Source: Anaerolineae bacterium
GTDB taxonomy: Bacteria > Chloroflexota > Anaerolineae > Aggregatilineales > Phototrophicaceae
Length of the DNA: 64,000 nucleotides
Direction of reading: 5' to 3'
NCBI GenBank assembly: GCA_019912965.1
Contig: JAIOHM010000029.1
Coordinates: forward strand, 1-64,000
The translations under genes and the position numbers were made by a program. The notes below the pieces were generated by a model. The model was given only the letters and a program-made list of their open reading frames with translations. It was not told the DNA's origin and ran no database searches. The number at the start of each line of letters is the position of its first letter. The first letter of the stretch is position 1. Shown piece after piece: positions 19,547-29,961 of this stretch.

Positions 19547-22120
19547 CTACCCCTTCGCCCACGTAATCATCCCCGGCAGGAATGAGGTGTGCAGATAGGC
19601 GTGATAGGGCAGTACCCGCACCGAGAAACCCCGTTCCCCGCTGCTGTCCATCGTGATCTTCCCGGTAAACGTACACGTTCCGTTTCCATCGACCCCGCTG
19701 GAAATCATATCAATGGCTTCCCCATCATCCCCAATGTAGCCCTGCGTCGTCAGGTTGCCGTAATAAAGCTGAACCCGAACATCCTTCGGCGTAAGCTGCC
19801 CCAGATCAACCTGTGCCTTCACCTCAACATCCGAGCCAACCTTGATCTGGTTTTTGGAGATGTCCACATTCCGAATTTGAACGTGCTTCCACGCCTTTTC
19901 CAGCTTATCGCGCCAGCTTGCGAACGCCAGCCCTTCTTCCATCTTCCCGCTGGTCATCGCCAGTGTGTTCTTGTAGCTCGGCACATAGAACATATCCGTA
20001 TATTCCTGTACCATCCGCCGCGTGTTGAAGACAGGGGAAAGCGTCTGCATCGAATGTTTGACCTTCGCAATCCACTCGCGCGGTAAACCATCCCGCTTAC
20101 GATCATAAAACATGGGAACGATATCCTGTTCCAGCACGTTATAAATCGCTTCGCTTTCGATGAAATTCTGGTGTTCGGACTCGTTTTCGGGATATTCCTC
20201 CCCGTTGCCGATAGCCCAACCCACCTCCGCGCTGTAGGCTTCCGCCCACCAGCCGTCGAGGATGCTGCAATTGAGTCCACCGTTATAAATCACCTTCATT
20301 CCGCTGGTGCCGCTGGCTTCCTTCGGGCGCTGTGGTGTATTCAGCCACACATCCACCCCCTGAACCAGATGCCGCGCCATGTTCATATCGTAGTTTTCGA
20401 GGAAAACAATCGAATGGCGCAGTTCCGCGTCGCGCGCCGCGTTCACGATATACCGGATCAGGTCTTTACCGCCCGTATCGTGCGGGTGTGCCTTCCCTGC
20501 GAAGATGAACTGTACTGGTTGTTCCGGGTTATTCAGCAGCCGCTTTAAGCGGTCAAGATCGCGGAACAGCAGGGTAGCCCGCTTGTAAGTGGCGAACCGC
20601 CGCGCAAACCCGATGGTCAGTGCATCCGGGTTCAGCACTTCATCGGCTTCCTCAATCGCGCTCTGTGAACCACCGCGATGCTCCAACTGCTTACGCAACC
20701 GTCCGCGTGTAAATGCCACTAACCGTTCCCGTCGGCGTTCGTGCGTCCGCCACAATTCCGCATCCGGGATGTTATGGATGTGCTCCCAGATTTCCGGGCG
20801 CGATTCTTCATCCCGCCATGAGGGGTCAAGATAACGGTCGAGCAGAGTCCCCATCTCCCGGCTGATCCACGTTTGAACATGAATGCCGTTGGTGATCGAG
20901 GAAATCGGTATTTCACGCTGGGGGACATTGGGGTAAACCCACTGCCACAACCGCCGGGAAACATCCCCATGCAGCTTGGCTACGCCGTTCGATCCAGCCG
21001 AGAGCTTCAGCGCCAGAACAGCCATCGAGAATAACTCGTAGGTACCCATGTTCTCGCGCCCCAGATCAAGGAATTGGTCGCGCGAAAGGCCGAGGCTGCG
21101 GTAGTAATCCGTGAAATGCTCATCGATGAGATCGAAGCCAAAGCGTTCCAACCCGGCGGGGACAGGGGTGTGCGTGGTAAAAATGTTGCTGGCTGCCGAA
21201 ATTTGAGCAGCTTGCTGGAAGTTTAATCCCTTTTCGGTCATCAATTGGTGTGTTCGTTCCAACGCCAGGAAAGCCGAATGCCCTTCATTCATATGGCAGA
21301 TAGACGGGCGTAATCCCAAAGCATCCAGCAAACGAATACCCCCAATACCCATCAGAATTTCCTGCCGAATGCGAGTGCGTCGATCACCTCCATACAAACG
21401 GTCGGTCAGATTGCGATCTTCCTCGCGCGTATTTTCCGGAACATTGGAGTCCAGCAGGAATAATGGAACACGACCCACCTGTGCCTTCCACACCACTGCA
21501 TAAAGTTCCCGCCCCGGCATGGGTACGGAAATCTTGAGGGGAGTACCATCTGCATTCCGCTGTAATGTAACAGGCTGATTGAAGTAATCATTGATAGGGT
21601 AGAGTTCCTGCTGGTAGCCATCAGCATTCAAATACTGCTGGAAGTAACCTTCCTGATACAGCAAACCAACCGCCACCAACGGCAAACCAAGATCGCTAGC
21701 GCTTTTCAGGTGGTCGCCGCTGAGTACGCCCAGACCACCCGAATAATTCTGCAAACACTCTGTTATGCCAAACTCCATTGAGAAGTAAGCAATGATTGGC
21801 TTCTTTAAATCGCCATAGTGAGTTTCATACCATGTGCTGGTTTTACCCATGTATTTGTCGAATGATTCACAAACACTTTGAAGATGGGCCATAAATGCAG
21901 CGTCTTCGCATACTGCTTCCAGCCGTTCCTGACTGATGCTGCCCAGCACCAGAACCGGGTTGTGTCCGGTTTTTTCCCAAAGATCACGATCCAGGCGGCG
22001 AAACAGCGTCACCGTTTCATGATCCCATGCCCAACGCAGGTTATACGCCAATTCTTGTAAACGGCGCAGGGGTTCCGGCAAGTTGGGGATAACATTAATC
22101 CTTGCAACAGGTTTGACCAT
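19547..22120 (-). CDS. glgP: Alpha-glucan (glycogen) phosphorylase
   Basis: GlgP removes glucose-1-phosphate from the non-reducing ends of glycogen using pyridoxal phosphate. The 857-residue protein is the DUF3417-containing short type found in Thermotoga and Chloroflexota: N-terminal LQELAYNLRWAWD, then FSMEFGITECLQNYSGGLGVL, NEGHSAF and THTPVPAG, FARRFATYKRA, and the PLP site KEASGTSGMK with the Schiff-base Lys at 609. The start ATG 22120 has AGGAG ten bases upstream. It is divergent from the CBM48 gene across a 216-bp promoter region and ends at a strong hairpin. Length and motifs are complete, so it should be functional. Confidence 0.96.
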   Translation of the reverse strand: MVKPVARINVIPNLPEPLRRLQELAYNLRWAWDHETVTLFRRLDRDLWEKTGHNPVLVLGSISQERLEAVCEDAAFMAHLQSVCESFDKYMGKTSTWYETHYGDLKKPIIAYFSMEFGITECLQNYSGGLGVLSGDHLKSASDLGLPLVAVGLLYQEGYFQQYLNADGYQQELYPINDYFNQPVTLQRNADGTPLKISVPMPGRELYAVVWKAQVGRVPLFLLDSNVPENTREEDRNLTDRLYGGDRRTRIRQEILMGIGGIRLLDALGLRPSICHMNEGHSAFLALERTHQLMTEKGLNFQQAAQISAASNIFTTHTPVPAGLERFGFDLIDEHFTDYYRSLGLSRDQFLDLGRENMGTYELFSMAVLALKLSAGSNGVAKLHGDVSRRLWQWVYPNVPQREIPISSITNGIHVQTWISREMGTLLDRYLDPSWRDEESRPEIWEHIHNIPDAELWRTHERRRERLVAFTRGRLRKQLEHRGGSQSAIEEADEVLNPDALTIGFARRFATYKRATLLFRDLDRLKRLLNNPEQPVQFIFAGKAHPHDTGGKDLIRYIVNAARDAELRHSIVFLENYDMNMARHLVQGVDVWLNTPQRPKEASGTSGMKVIYNGGLNCSILDGWWAEAYSAEVGWAIGNGEEYPENESEHQNFIESEAIYNVLEQDIVPMFYDRKRDGLPREWIAKVKHSMQTLSPVFNTRRMVQEYTDMFYVPSYKNTLAMTSGKMEEGLAFASWRDKLEKAWKHVQIRNVDISKNQIKVGSDVEVKAQVDLGQLTPKDVRVQLYYGNLTTQGYIGDDGEAIDMISSGVDGNGTCTFTGKITMDSSGERGFSVRVLPYHAYLHTSFLPGMITWAKG

Positions 22121-22336
22121 TCAGTAAAACTCCTGATGTTTTCAGACCAAATTGCGGAATTTTTAGATTCCGTCTCCGCAAGCATAGCGCGATTCAATAA
22201 AAATTAGCAAGATACAGAAAAAACAAGGAATTATAAAAAATAGTTGTGAAATAAGCCTGTTTTCTTGAAAATTCCTATGCTACAATGTGCATAACGGAAG
22301 TTTTTCACAAACTTGTGTGAAAACAAGGGAGGCATC

Positions 22337-22639
22337 ATGATGCTGAACAAACAATATCTGAAAACAAAACCGGTCTGCAAAGTGACGTTTACTTTGCCAG
22401 AACAGATTAAGGCCGAGAACGCTTACCTGGTTGGAGATTTCAACAATTGGGATGAAAAGTCAACGCCAATGAAGCGCGTGAAGAAAAACGCACAATTTAC
22501 GGTGATACTTGAACTGGAAAAAGGGCGTGAATATCAGTTCCGCTACTTGGTGAACGGCACAGACTGGCATAATGATTGGAATGCCGATAAGTATGTTCCG
22601 AACCCATTCAGCGGTGACAACTCGGTTGTTACAACCTAG
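22337..22639 (+). CDS. Stand-alone CBM48 / isoamylase early-set domain protein
   Basis: This 100-residue protein is a single glycogen-binding module. KVTFTLPEQIKAENAYLVGDFN, with NNWDEKSTPMKR and YQFRYLVNGTDWHNDW, matches the CBM48/AMPK-beta N-terminal set domain normally found in front of branching enzymes. There is no catalytic domain and no signal, so it probably binds glycogen or tethers enzymes to it. The frame opens at GTG 22313, but GGGAGG at 22328-22333 directs initiation to ATG 22337 or the adjacent ATG 22340. It is divergent from glgP and lies in the glycogen cluster, which supports the role. Confidence 0.85.
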   Translation: MMLNKQYLKTKPVCKVTFTLPEQIKAENAYLVGDFNNWDEKSTPMKRVKKNAQFTVILELEKGREYQFRYLVNGTDWHNDWNADKYVPNPFSGDNSVVTT

Positions 22640-22652
22640 TTGAAATTGATGC

Positions 22653-22682
22653 GGGGAGATTTTGAACATCTCCCCTTATTTC
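22653..22682 (+). terminator. Intrinsic terminator of the CBM48 gene
   Basis: GGGGAGAT and ATCTCCCC form a perfect 8-bp stem with a 7-base loop, followed by TTATTT. It lies 13 bases after the stop. Confidence 0.75.
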
Positions 22683-22683
22683 A

Positions 22684-22716
22684 AAAGGCCCGTGACTTAT
22701 CAAGTCGGGTCTTTTT
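22684..22716. terminator. Second hairpin terminator, probably bidirectional
   Basis: AAAGGCCCG and CGGGTCTTT pair around an inner GACTT-ATC-AAGTC stem, followed by TTTTT on the plus strand and preceded by AAAA. It backs up the previous terminator and may also end the minus-strand GH57 transcript, whose stop is at 22721. Confidence 0.75.
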
Positions 22717-22720
22717 GTTG

Positions 22721-24133
22721 TCAGGTGAATAGCTTTAACTCGAATTCCCGAACGGCTTCATGCAGCATATCAGCGCCGTTAATGGGGTTGAAAGCTGATG
22801 TTACTACAGCCAAATCGGATGGTAATCGATCATTCAGGTCGCGTCCGGTAGCCTCCTGTGCTAAGGATAGCGCAGTGGCAGCACAAGCAATTGCGTAGCG
22901 CGGTTGGCGACCATCAATCTGATTATCCGTAAAGGTATAGCTGTTGTACATGCGTTGTGTCAGCCGCTCGGCCTGAAAAAGTAGTTTCAAGGGTTCGCGT
23001 TGAGCGGGTTTCATCGCGGGAATATGGTCGGCTATGAATTCATCAGGTGTTTGACCCGCGAACAATGCAGGCAAATATTGATTACGTAAATCCCAAGGGT
23101 CAACCCCAAAAGGTGTGACCAAATCTTCATAAACCCGGTCAACGTCGCTGGCAGCATTATCCAGCGCACGACGTAGTGCACCTTTCCAGGTTGTATCTTG
23201 GGTTGTATTGGAAAAACCTGTTGCCCATTGGATTAGCCCACGTTGATCGCCCCAACTGCTACGCTCCTCAATATGAATTGTGTGAGTGGCTTTGCTGGCG
23301 AGAAAATACTGATCGAGGGTAACAACCTGATACCCGGCGCTGATGGCTTCATGTGTTACTAGCCAGTGCAAGAACTGTTCTTCACCTGCGTAGTGATGGC
23401 CGAATGTTTCACCTGCTGTTGCCAGGAGTAAAAGCTGTCCAGCACTCTTACGGGCGGGTGCCAGGGCTTGATGTGCCCAGTGTGCCGCCCCACCTAACGT
23501 GTGTATTTTGAAAGAAATTTCGGCGGATAGAGCATCGTGTCGGGCGAATACAGCGATACTCTTGCCATTCGGTAATTCGACTTTGTAAGGCCCAGCGTCA
23601 CCATTGATGGGCAAATCGTGCAACTGTTTGCCGGTGAGCAGAGTGTATTGGATACCTGCTTCGGCTAGCATCATCAGTGTTTCGCTATCGACAGCCATTT
23701 CAGGCAGAAAAAAGCCGAGGGGTTTACGGCCAAAGTGTCGTTCAAAAGCCGCGATTCCCCATAAAATTTGTGTTCGGCGGTCACGGCGTCGGGCCAAGGG
23801 CAAGATAATGTGATTATAGGCAGTTGCCAGGGCATTTCCTGCTGGCGGATGCGTGGCGATGGCGGTTTTATCAGCTGCAACGATGGTGTTATAAGTATCG
23901 TTTGCGTTTTGTTCCAGCCACTTCATTAAGCCTTCGCTGAAGCTGAAACTGATATGCTGAAAGTTACCAATTTCTGCATTCGGACGATAAGATGTTTCAT
24001 GAATGCGTTCATTCCAATTTCGGTATGGTGCGGCCTCTATTTCATCGCCGATAGTTCCATCCAGCGGGTTGCCTCGCGGCGGTTGGCTGAAGTGCCCATG
24101 AACGCATAAGGCGCTGCGCTCGATTTTTGACAC
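22721..24133 (-). CDS. GH57 family glycoside hydrolase (DUF3536-type)
   Basis: This 470-residue GH57 protein contains CVHGHFSQPPRGNPLDG near its start, RNWNERIHETSYRPN, and GFFLPEMAVDSETLMML, in which the Glu is the likely catalytic nucleophile. GH57 enzymes are retaining alpha-amylases, glucanotransferases or branching enzymes with an incomplete TIM barrel. The exact specificity of this branch is not established, and an alpha-glucan is inferred from the neighbours. The frame opens at TTG 24142, but AAGGAG directly abuts that codon. GTG 24133, nine bases after the ribosome site, is the better start. It lies 22 bases downstream of glgC, most likely in the same operon. Confidence 0.85.
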   Translation of the reverse strand: MSKIERSALCVHGHFSQPPRGNPLDGTIGDEIEAAPYRNWNERIHETSYRPNAEIGNFQHISFSFSEGLMKWLEQNANDTYNTIVAADKTAIATHPPAGNALATAYNHIILPLARRRDRRTQILWGIAAFERHFGRKPLGFFLPEMAVDSETLMMLAEAGIQYTLLTGKQLHDLPINGDAGPYKVELPNGKSIAVFARHDALSAEISFKIHTLGGAAHWAHQALAPARKSAGQLLLLATAGETFGHHYAGEEQFLHWLVTHEAISAGYQVVTLDQYFLASKATHTIHIEERSSWGDQRGLIQWATGFSNTTQDTTWKGALRRALDNAASDVDRVYEDLVTPFGVDPWDLRNQYLPALFAGQTPDEFIADHIPAMKPAQREPLKLLFQAERLTQRMYNSYTFTDNQIDGRQPRYAIACAATALSLAQEATGRDLNDRLPSDLAVVTSAFNPINGADMLHEAVREFELKLFT

Positions 24134-24155
24134 GATGAACAACTCCTTAATGCAC

Positions 24156-25418
24156 TTACTTTTTGGCGTTATAACCGATGTGCGTGCTGTTCGGAACTGA
24201 TTTGTTGGTGTAGCTGGCGAAGTCCTCTAAGCGTAAATCTGTACCCAATACACAACTATGACCAACCGAATAACTGGCTGGAACATGGGTGTTTTTGCCG
24301 ACACAGGTGATGCCGAGTTCGCCCATATCCTGAATCTTGCCTACACGAGCGTTATGACCGATGACCACAATTTTGTCCAGAATGCAGCGTTCGACTACTG
24401 CACCTGCTTCTATGTAAGTGTCGGTCAGGACGATTGACTCACGGACAACCGCATTGGGGCCAACATAAACGCCGGGCGAAAGTATCGAATTTTCCACTAA
24501 TGCCCCTTCGGATATGACGGAACCATCCGTAATCATACTGTTTTTGACAGTCGCTCCGGTATGGATGTGAACCGGTGGACGTTCTTCGCTAAGGGTGTGG
24601 ATAACCCAGGTACGGTCATTCAGATTGAGGGAAGGTGGCGAACCGAGCAAATCCATATGGGCTTCCCAGTAAGCATCAATTGTTCCTACATCAATCCAAT
24701 AACCACCATATGGGTAGGCGAAAACCCTCATTCCCTCAATGACCATACGCGGAATGATGTCTTTGCCGAAGTCGTGGTTTGACCCCTTGCGCTTTTGATC
24801 TTCGTGAAGCAACTGCTCCATCACCGCATAATTGAAGATATACACACCCATACTGGCAAGGTTACTAGGTGGGTTAGCTGGCTTTTCCACGAATTCGCGC
24901 ACTGCGAAATCTTCATCTACATCGAGAATGCCATAACGACTGGCTTCATCCATAGGAACCCGGATGGTGCAGATAGTTGCATCAGCTTTTTTATCGCGGT
25001 GGAATTGCAACAGCACATCATAGTCCATCTCATAGATGTGATCACCAGAGAGGATGAGCACATAATCCGGGCGTCCGCGCCGAACAAAATTGATGTTCTG
25101 GGCTACTGCGTCGGCTGTACCTGCGTACCAATCGGTATCAGCACGGCCTTTATAAGGCTGAAGAATCTGAACGCCGCCTGTGAATGAGCGGTCTAAATCC
25201 CAGGGACGGCCTCGGCCAATATGATCATTCAAGCTGTGCGGACGATACTGCGTCAGAATCAGGACATCAAAAATATTGGAGTTCACGCAGTTGCTTAAAG
25301 TAAAGTCAATAATTCGGTATTTTCCGGCAAAGGGTACAGCCGGTTTTGCACGCTTAGCTGTCAGGGTTGCCAGACGGGTGCCTTCACCGCCCGCGAGGAT
25401 GACTGCTTTGATTTTCAT
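24156..25418 (-). CDS. glgC: Glucose-1-phosphate adenylyltransferase (ADP-glucose pyrophosphorylase)
   Basis: GlgC makes ADP-glucose from glucose-1-phosphate and ATP, the committed step of bacterial glycogen synthesis. The 420-residue protein has the nucleotide-binding N-terminus [36 protein letters not shown], sugar-phosphate motifs around FVEKPANPP and [18 protein letters not shown], and a C-terminal left-handed beta-helix ([15 protein letters not shown] and following hexapeptides). All parts are complete. ATG 25418 overlaps the glgA stop by four bases (ATGA), so the two are translationally coupled. Members are usually allosterically regulated by glycolytic intermediates. Confidence 0.96.
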   Translation of the reverse strand: MKIKAVILAGGEGTRLATLTAKRAKPAVPFAGKYRIIDFTLSNCVNSNIFDVLILTQYRPHSLNDHIGRGRPWDLDRSFTGGVQILQPYKGRADTDWYAGTADAVAQNINFVRRGRPDYVLILSGDHIYEMDYDVLLQFHRDKKADATICTIRVPMDEASRYGILDVDEDFAVREFVEKPANPPSNLASMGVYIFNYAVMEQLLHEDQKRKGSNHDFGKDIIPRMVIEGMRVFAYPYGGYWIDVGTIDAYWEAHMDLLGSPPSLNLNDRTWVIHTLSEERPPVHIHTGATVKNSMITDGSVISEGALVENSILSPGVYVGPNAVVRESIVLTDTYIEAGAVVERCILDKIVVIGHNARVGKIQDMGELGITCVGKNTHVPASYSVGHSCVLGTDLRLEDFASYTNKSVPNSTHIGYNAKK

Positions 25419-26893
25419 TTTGCGAACTCTCCTCTACGTTTAAAAATAGCTTTCTGATAAATGTCTATGTATTTTTGGGCACTTTTATCCCAACTTAAAT
25501 CCACTTCCATCGCGCGTTTTTGCATCCGCTGCCAAGCCTTCGGCTGATTGGCATAGGTGGACAGCGTCCAACGCAATGTGCCCAACACCGCACTTGGCTG
25601 TTCCCACTGGAAGACGAATCCTGTTCCTTGATCTGCCAAGCCGTTGTCATAATTTTCAACGGTATCCGCTAGCCCGCCTGTCTCGCGCACAAGAGGTAGA
25701 GAGCCATAACGCATGGCGATCATCTGCCCAATGCCGCAAGGTTCATAATGGCTAGGCATTAAGAAAATATCGGAACCTGCATAGATGCGTTGAGCGATAG
25801 CAGCGTTATAACCTTGATAGACTTTTGCTTTCCACCAGAAATCTTTGCCCAGTCGCCAGAATTCGTAATCCAGTTTGGGATCCCCCGAACCGAGCGCAAT
25901 CAACTGCACTTCGCTATCTGCTAGTAAAAGGCGTAAGGCAGGCAGCGCCAGATCGAATCCTTTTTGCTCTACAAGGCGACTGACAATACCGATGACCGGA
26001 ATGTTATCACGTACTTCTAATCCTGCATCCAGTTGTAGCTGGCGTTTATTGGGCAGGCGTTTTTCAGCAAAGTTTTCGATGTTGTAATTAGAAACCAGCA
26101 AAGGATCAGTTTCGGGATTCCAGAGTTCAGTATCCAACCCGTTGAGAATGCCATGGAGATCATTGATGCGGGTACGGATGAGGCCATCCAGCCCATAACC
26201 CATGTATGGGTATTGAATCTCAGTGGCGTAACGTGGGCTGACGGTTGAGACAATATCCGAGTAGACAATAGCCGTTGCGAGCAGATTATCGCTTAAGCCA
26301 CGATACACAAGATCGGGATGATTGCGCCCAGGAATGCCCAGTTCCCACAGCCAACCGCCAACATGATCACCCTGATAGGCTAAATTATGGATACTCAATA
26401 CGGATGCCACATTTGCCCATACTGGATCGTTCCGGCTTTCGTTCAGAAGAAAAGGGACCAGCCCTGTGTGCCAGTCGTTGACATGGAATACATCTGGAAA
26501 CCATGCCTCCCGCCCGCGTAGTTCCCAAGCTACTGCCATGGCTACCTGATTGAAAAACAGGAAACGGGGCACATCCCAATCCCAAGTGGTGTAAGTTGTC
26601 CGATCATCCCCAAAAAACGGCCAACCACGCACTAGATAGAAAGGGATACCATCGTAGACGGTTTTAAAGACGTAGACATCGGTTGTCCCGGTGCGGCGGG
26701 TAAATTCAAACGAGAAGGCGGGTTCAATATGATATTTTTCGGCGTCTATGAAACCATAATACGGGATAATAACACGGGCATCCACACCTAACCGTCGCAA
26801 AGCAGTGGGTAGCGACCCAACTACATCGGCCATTCCACCCACTTTGGCAAATGGGGCGGCTTCGGCACTCGTAAAAAGAACGTTGATACTCAA
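25415..26893 (-). CDS. glgA: Glycogen synthase (ADP-glucose type, GT5)
   Basis: GlgA transfers glucose from ADP-glucose onto glycogen. The 492-residue GT5 enzyme has the donor-binding motif [10 protein letters not shown] at residues 17-26, the [12 protein letters not shown] motif, the inter-domain region [13 protein letters not shown], and the C-terminal GT-B sequence [21 protein letters not shown] with the conserved Glu. The start is TTG at 26893, directly before [19 protein letters not shown], the normal GlgA N-terminus, so an upstream start is unlikely. Its stop overlaps glgC. It probably lies downstream of the GH57 branching-enzyme gene (66-bp gap) in one glycogen-synthesis operon. Confidence 0.96.
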   Translation of the reverse strand: MSINVLFTSAEAAPFAKVGGMADVVGSLPTALRRLGVDARVIIPYYGFIDAEKYHIEPAFSFEFTRRTGTTDVYVFKTVYDGIPFYLVRGWPFFGDDRTTYTTWDWDVPRFLFFNQVAMAVAWELRGREAWFPDVFHVNDWHTGLVPFLLNESRNDPVWANVASVLSIHNLAYQGDHVGGWLWELGIPGRNHPDLVYRGLSDNLLATAIVYSDIVSTVSPRYATEIQYPYMGYGLDGLIRTRINDLHGILNGLDTELWNPETDPLLVSNYNIENFAEKRLPNKRQLQLDAGLEVRDNIPVIGIVSRLVEQKGFDLALPALRLLLADSEVQLIALGSGDPKLDYEFWRLGKDFWWKAKVYQGYNAAIAQRIYAGSDIFLMPSHYEPCGIGQMIAMRYGSLPLVRETGGLADTVENYDNGLADQGTGFVFQWEQPSAVLGTLRWTLSTYANQPKAWQRMQKRAMEVDLSWDKSAQKYIDIYQKAIFKRRGEFAK

Positions 26894-26959
26894 GAAACTA
26901 ATCCCATCTGTTAAAAACTAAACGGTAAACGGCTCATAAACAGCCGATTGCAAGACTTT

Positions 26960-28660
26960 TCAGATTTGTGCAAACCAGCGATAGTCAATATCCGGGAAGA
27001 TTTTGTCCAATTCCCAAAACTCGGCAGCTCGTTCATAATCTGGCATGTTGTTTTCAAGGCTGACTACCAATCGATTAAATCGCTCAAGATGCTGACTAAA
27101 TCGCTGAATGGCATATTCTCGTGCCTGCCCGGTCGTCACCAGAAAAGGCCAATCCGAACTTTGCAGCAACAAGAGTTCACGCGCGGCCTGATTCAACACA
27201 AGTTTTTCGTTTTCTGCTGGGTTTGGGAAACGGGCAACCAGTTTTTCCATGCGCTGTTCTGACTCATATATTGGTTCCCACATCCAATGGGTATCGGCAT
27301 TGTCCCAAGTGAAATGAGTTCCATTGCTTCCCCACGAACTTTCTGGAACATGCAGTACTTCGGTGGGTGGGTGTCGTTCAAGGTAGCTGCTGGCTGTTGT
27401 TAATTCAATGTCTTTGTTACCAGCTAGGTGGCGCAGGACTTTTCCGAGCCAATGGACGCCTTCGAACCACCAATGCCCAAACAATTCAGTGTCATAGCTA
27501 GATGCAATTAACCCGAATTCACCAGTCTTGTGGTGATAGTCGCGCAGCAAATCGCCGACCAGATGCGCGAAATGCTCGGCGTGCTGGTCACTTTTGGCCG
27601 CAGCCCATTCAGGGTAATAGTAGTCTTTTTCGCCCAGATCGACGCCCACACCTGTAACACGCCAGTAATGCAGTCCACTGGTTCCCGCACGTCTGTGGAA
27701 TTCACGGTAATCAAAATCACCCGGATAACCAAGATGGGCACTCCATACCTGTGATCCAGTTTCAGCGTTGCGTCCAATGACAGCCACACCTGAATGTTGT
27801 TCTGCACCCAATCCAGCGGCTGTTTCACTGACATAATAAGATTTGAAAGTGGTAGCTGGTCGTTCCGGGGTAATTGCAACCGGACTGGCTGGGACAACAT
27901 AACGGCGTTTCACATAGCCATAAGGCCCGATAACATCACCTGCTGCCATACCAACAGGCTGTCCCCCTGTAATAGCGTGGGTTTCGGTGAAAAATACCTT
28001 CAGGTTATTTTGTGCCAGAAAACTTTCCAAGCCGGCACGTTTGTGTCCCGATTCGGTAATATAAGCTGGTCGGTAAGCACATTCAGGTAACCAGAAACCT
28101 GAAGCTGGACGATGGAACATACGTTGGTAGCTGTGCAATCCAGCCTGAAGTTGTGCATTAATTGAGCTATCGCTTCTTATGAGTGGTAAGTAGGCATGAG
28201 TTCCTACACTGGCAATAATTTCGATAAAGCCTTCGTCCTGCAAAAGCCGAAATGCACCAATGATGTCCCGATTAAAGCGCTTGAGGAAACTTTCTTTGAC
28301 GTTTTTAAACCAATTTTTGTACCACTTGGCCATTTGTTGCAGGTGTTTATCAGCGGTTTCTGGTGCTTCAAAATACGCCATATCTTCTTGGGCGGCCTGA
28401 ATGCGATTATCAAGATATTGGTCAAGATGATTTAGCACATCAGCATCAGTTAACTGTTCGGCCAGCGTGGGGGTGATGCCTAACGTCAGGCGAAAAGGTA
28501 TCCCTTCTTCTTTAAGGTCGTATAAAGTTTGTAATAAAGGAATATAGGTTTCAGTAGCCGCTTCATGAATCCATTCTTCGCCGTGCGGCCACCGTCCCGC
28601 CAGCCGTGCGTAGGGGAGGTGGCTGTGCAGGACGAAGGTAAATGCGCCTAAAGCACCCAC
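26960..28660 (-). CDS. GH57 1,4-alpha-glucan branching enzyme
   Basis: This 566-residue protein matches GH57 branching enzymes (GH57 catalytic domain plus C-terminal DUF1957 helical domain). It begins FTFVLHSHLPYARLAGRWP, carries the nucleophile motif GFWLPECAYRP and the acid/base Asp in SSYDTELFGHWWFEG, and ends with a helical domain containing LLLLQSSDWPFL. The family creates alpha-1,6 branches in glycogen and replaces GH13 GlgB, which is absent here. Start is GTG 28660, with AGGAG nine bases upstream. It heads the minus-strand run into glgA, glgC and the DUF3536 GH57. An amylase activity cannot be excluded without assay. Confidence 0.9.
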   Translation of the reverse strand: MGALGAFTFVLHSHLPYARLAGRWPHGEEWIHEAATETYIPLLQTLYDLKEEGIPFRLTLGITPTLAEQLTDADVLNHLDQYLDNRIQAAQEDMAYFEAPETADKHLQQMAKWYKNWFKNVKESFLKRFNRDIIGAFRLLQDEGFIEIIASVGTHAYLPLIRSDSSINAQLQAGLHSYQRMFHRPASGFWLPECAYRPAYITESGHKRAGLESFLAQNNLKVFFTETHAITGGQPVGMAAGDVIGPYGYVKRRYVVPASPVAITPERPATTFKSYYVSETAAGLGAEQHSGVAVIGRNAETGSQVWSAHLGYPGDFDYREFHRRAGTSGLHYWRVTGVGVDLGEKDYYYPEWAAAKSDQHAEHFAHLVGDLLRDYHHKTGEFGLIASSYDTELFGHWWFEGVHWLGKVLRHLAGNKDIELTTASSYLERHPPTEVLHVPESSWGSNGTHFTWDNADTHWMWEPIYESEQRMEKLVARFPNPAENEKLVLNQAARELLLLQSSDWPFLVTTGQAREYAIQRFSQHLERFNRLVVSLENNMPDYERAAEFWELDKIFPDIDYRWFAQI

Positions 28661-28734
28661 AAATTGTTACTCCTGTGCCTTGTGTAATCACAAATCATCC
28701 GGGATTGTAACGATTCGTAGTGTGCGGGCGCAAA

Positions 28735-29961
28735 TTAAGCGGTTATGACTGGAAGAACCATTGTGAATACACTGCCCTGCCCGACTTCACTACGAACACT
28801 GAGATAGCCACTATGCGATTCGGCAACCGTTCGGGCGACGAAAAGCCCCTGACCAAGACCTCGCGGATCGAGCAGTTTACCATTGCTGGTGCGGGGTTCA
28901 CCTCGATAGAAGCGATCAAAAATGTGGGGCAAGTCTTTGGGAGAGATTCCTACACCTGTATCAATAACTTGCAGTGTGACCTGATTTTCGCCACTGAGGC
29001 TGGCAGTGATGATAATATGACCACCTGCTTCGGTGTAACGGATACTATTCTGAACCAAATGCCCTAGCGCCCAACGGAGGCGTTCATCATCACCTGTAAC
29101 CTGTAATCGTTCCGTATCGCGCGCCATCACGGCAATATCCAGTTGTCCGCGTTTAACTTCCGGGGTCATGCCATTGACGACATTCCAGATCAACGACTCC
29201 AGATTCACTGTGTCACGGCGAATTGTAAATGCGGTGGCACTCATTTCTGAAATGTCCAGCAGTTCAACAATCATACGATCGAGAATATCGACGTTTCGGC
29301 TAAGGGTTTCCAGAAATTTTCGATTAGGTGGACGATCGGTGGGTTGCCCCATAATCACATCGCTCATCCCCTTGATGACGGCCATTGGGGTGCGAAGTTC
29401 ATGGGAAATAGCAGTGGCGAATTGATCTTTCAGGCGTTCGGCCAACGCGTCGCGGGTAACATCACGCAGGACGATCATTGTGCCAAGACGTTTACCGTTG
29501 CTATCGGCCACCGCTGCCACTTGAGCGCCGACGATCATGTTATTGACTTGAATCCGAGAAGGTTCGCCTAATGGTGCCAGTTCAGACTCAACCGTAGTGA
29601 TGTCTCGATAAGCGTTAAACAGGCTGCCAAGTTCGCTATCCCACAAATCTTTGCGACTGCCAATGAGCTTGCGGGCGGCAGCGTTGACCAGCATTATACG
29701 GCCTTGCATGTCCTGCATGATGATGCCTTCATCAATGCTGGCAAGAATGCCATTTAGCCGTTCAATTTCCATGTCGCGGCGCTTTAATGCATGCTGAAGT
29801 TGTTTGGATTGGTCGGGGGCGGGTTGTTCTGGTTGGCTAGGTTGGACTCCGGAACGCTGACGCAGACCATTATAGATGCGGCTGAACAATTGAGAGGTGG
29901 CAACCCCTAGCTGGTTGACGCGGCTGAGTGCGCCGCTAAGTTCCTGTGCGTCGCTGTTCAT
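28735..29961 (-). CDS. PAS-domain sensor histidine kinase
   Basis: This is a soluble 408-residue kinase. A short helical N-terminus with a Pro/Gln linker leads to a PAS domain (about 65-170, GILASIDEGIIMQDMQGRIM to MIVLRDVTRD). A HisKA domain with the phospho-acceptor H187 in AISHELRTPM follows, then a HATPase with the N box LRWALGHLVQNSIRYTEAGG, G1 IDTGVGISP and G2 RGLGQGLFVAR. No membrane segment is present, so it senses a cytoplasmic signal or acts downstream of another sensor. Its ATG overlaps the upstream response-regulator stop (ATGA), so it works with that regulator. It is clearly paralogous to the larger kinase at 44696-46903. Confidence 0.94.
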   Translation of the reverse strand: MNSDAQELSGALSRVNQLGVATSQLFSRIYNGLRQRSGVQPSQPEQPAPDQSKQLQHALKRRDMEIERLNGILASIDEGIIMQDMQGRIMLVNAAARKLIGSRKDLWDSELGSLFNAYRDITTVESELAPLGEPSRIQVNNMIVGAQVAAVADSNGKRLGTMIVLRDVTRDALAERLKDQFATAISHELRTPMAVIKGMSDVIMGQPTDRPPNRKFLETLSRNVDILDRMIVELLDISEMSATAFTIRRDTVNLESLIWNVVNGMTPEVKRGQLDIAVMARDTERLQVTGDDERLRWALGHLVQNSIRYTEAGGHIIITASLSGENQVTLQVIDTGVGISPKDLPHIFDRFYRGEPRTSNGKLLDPRGLGQGLFVARTVAESHSGYLSVRSEVGQGSVFTMVLPVITA

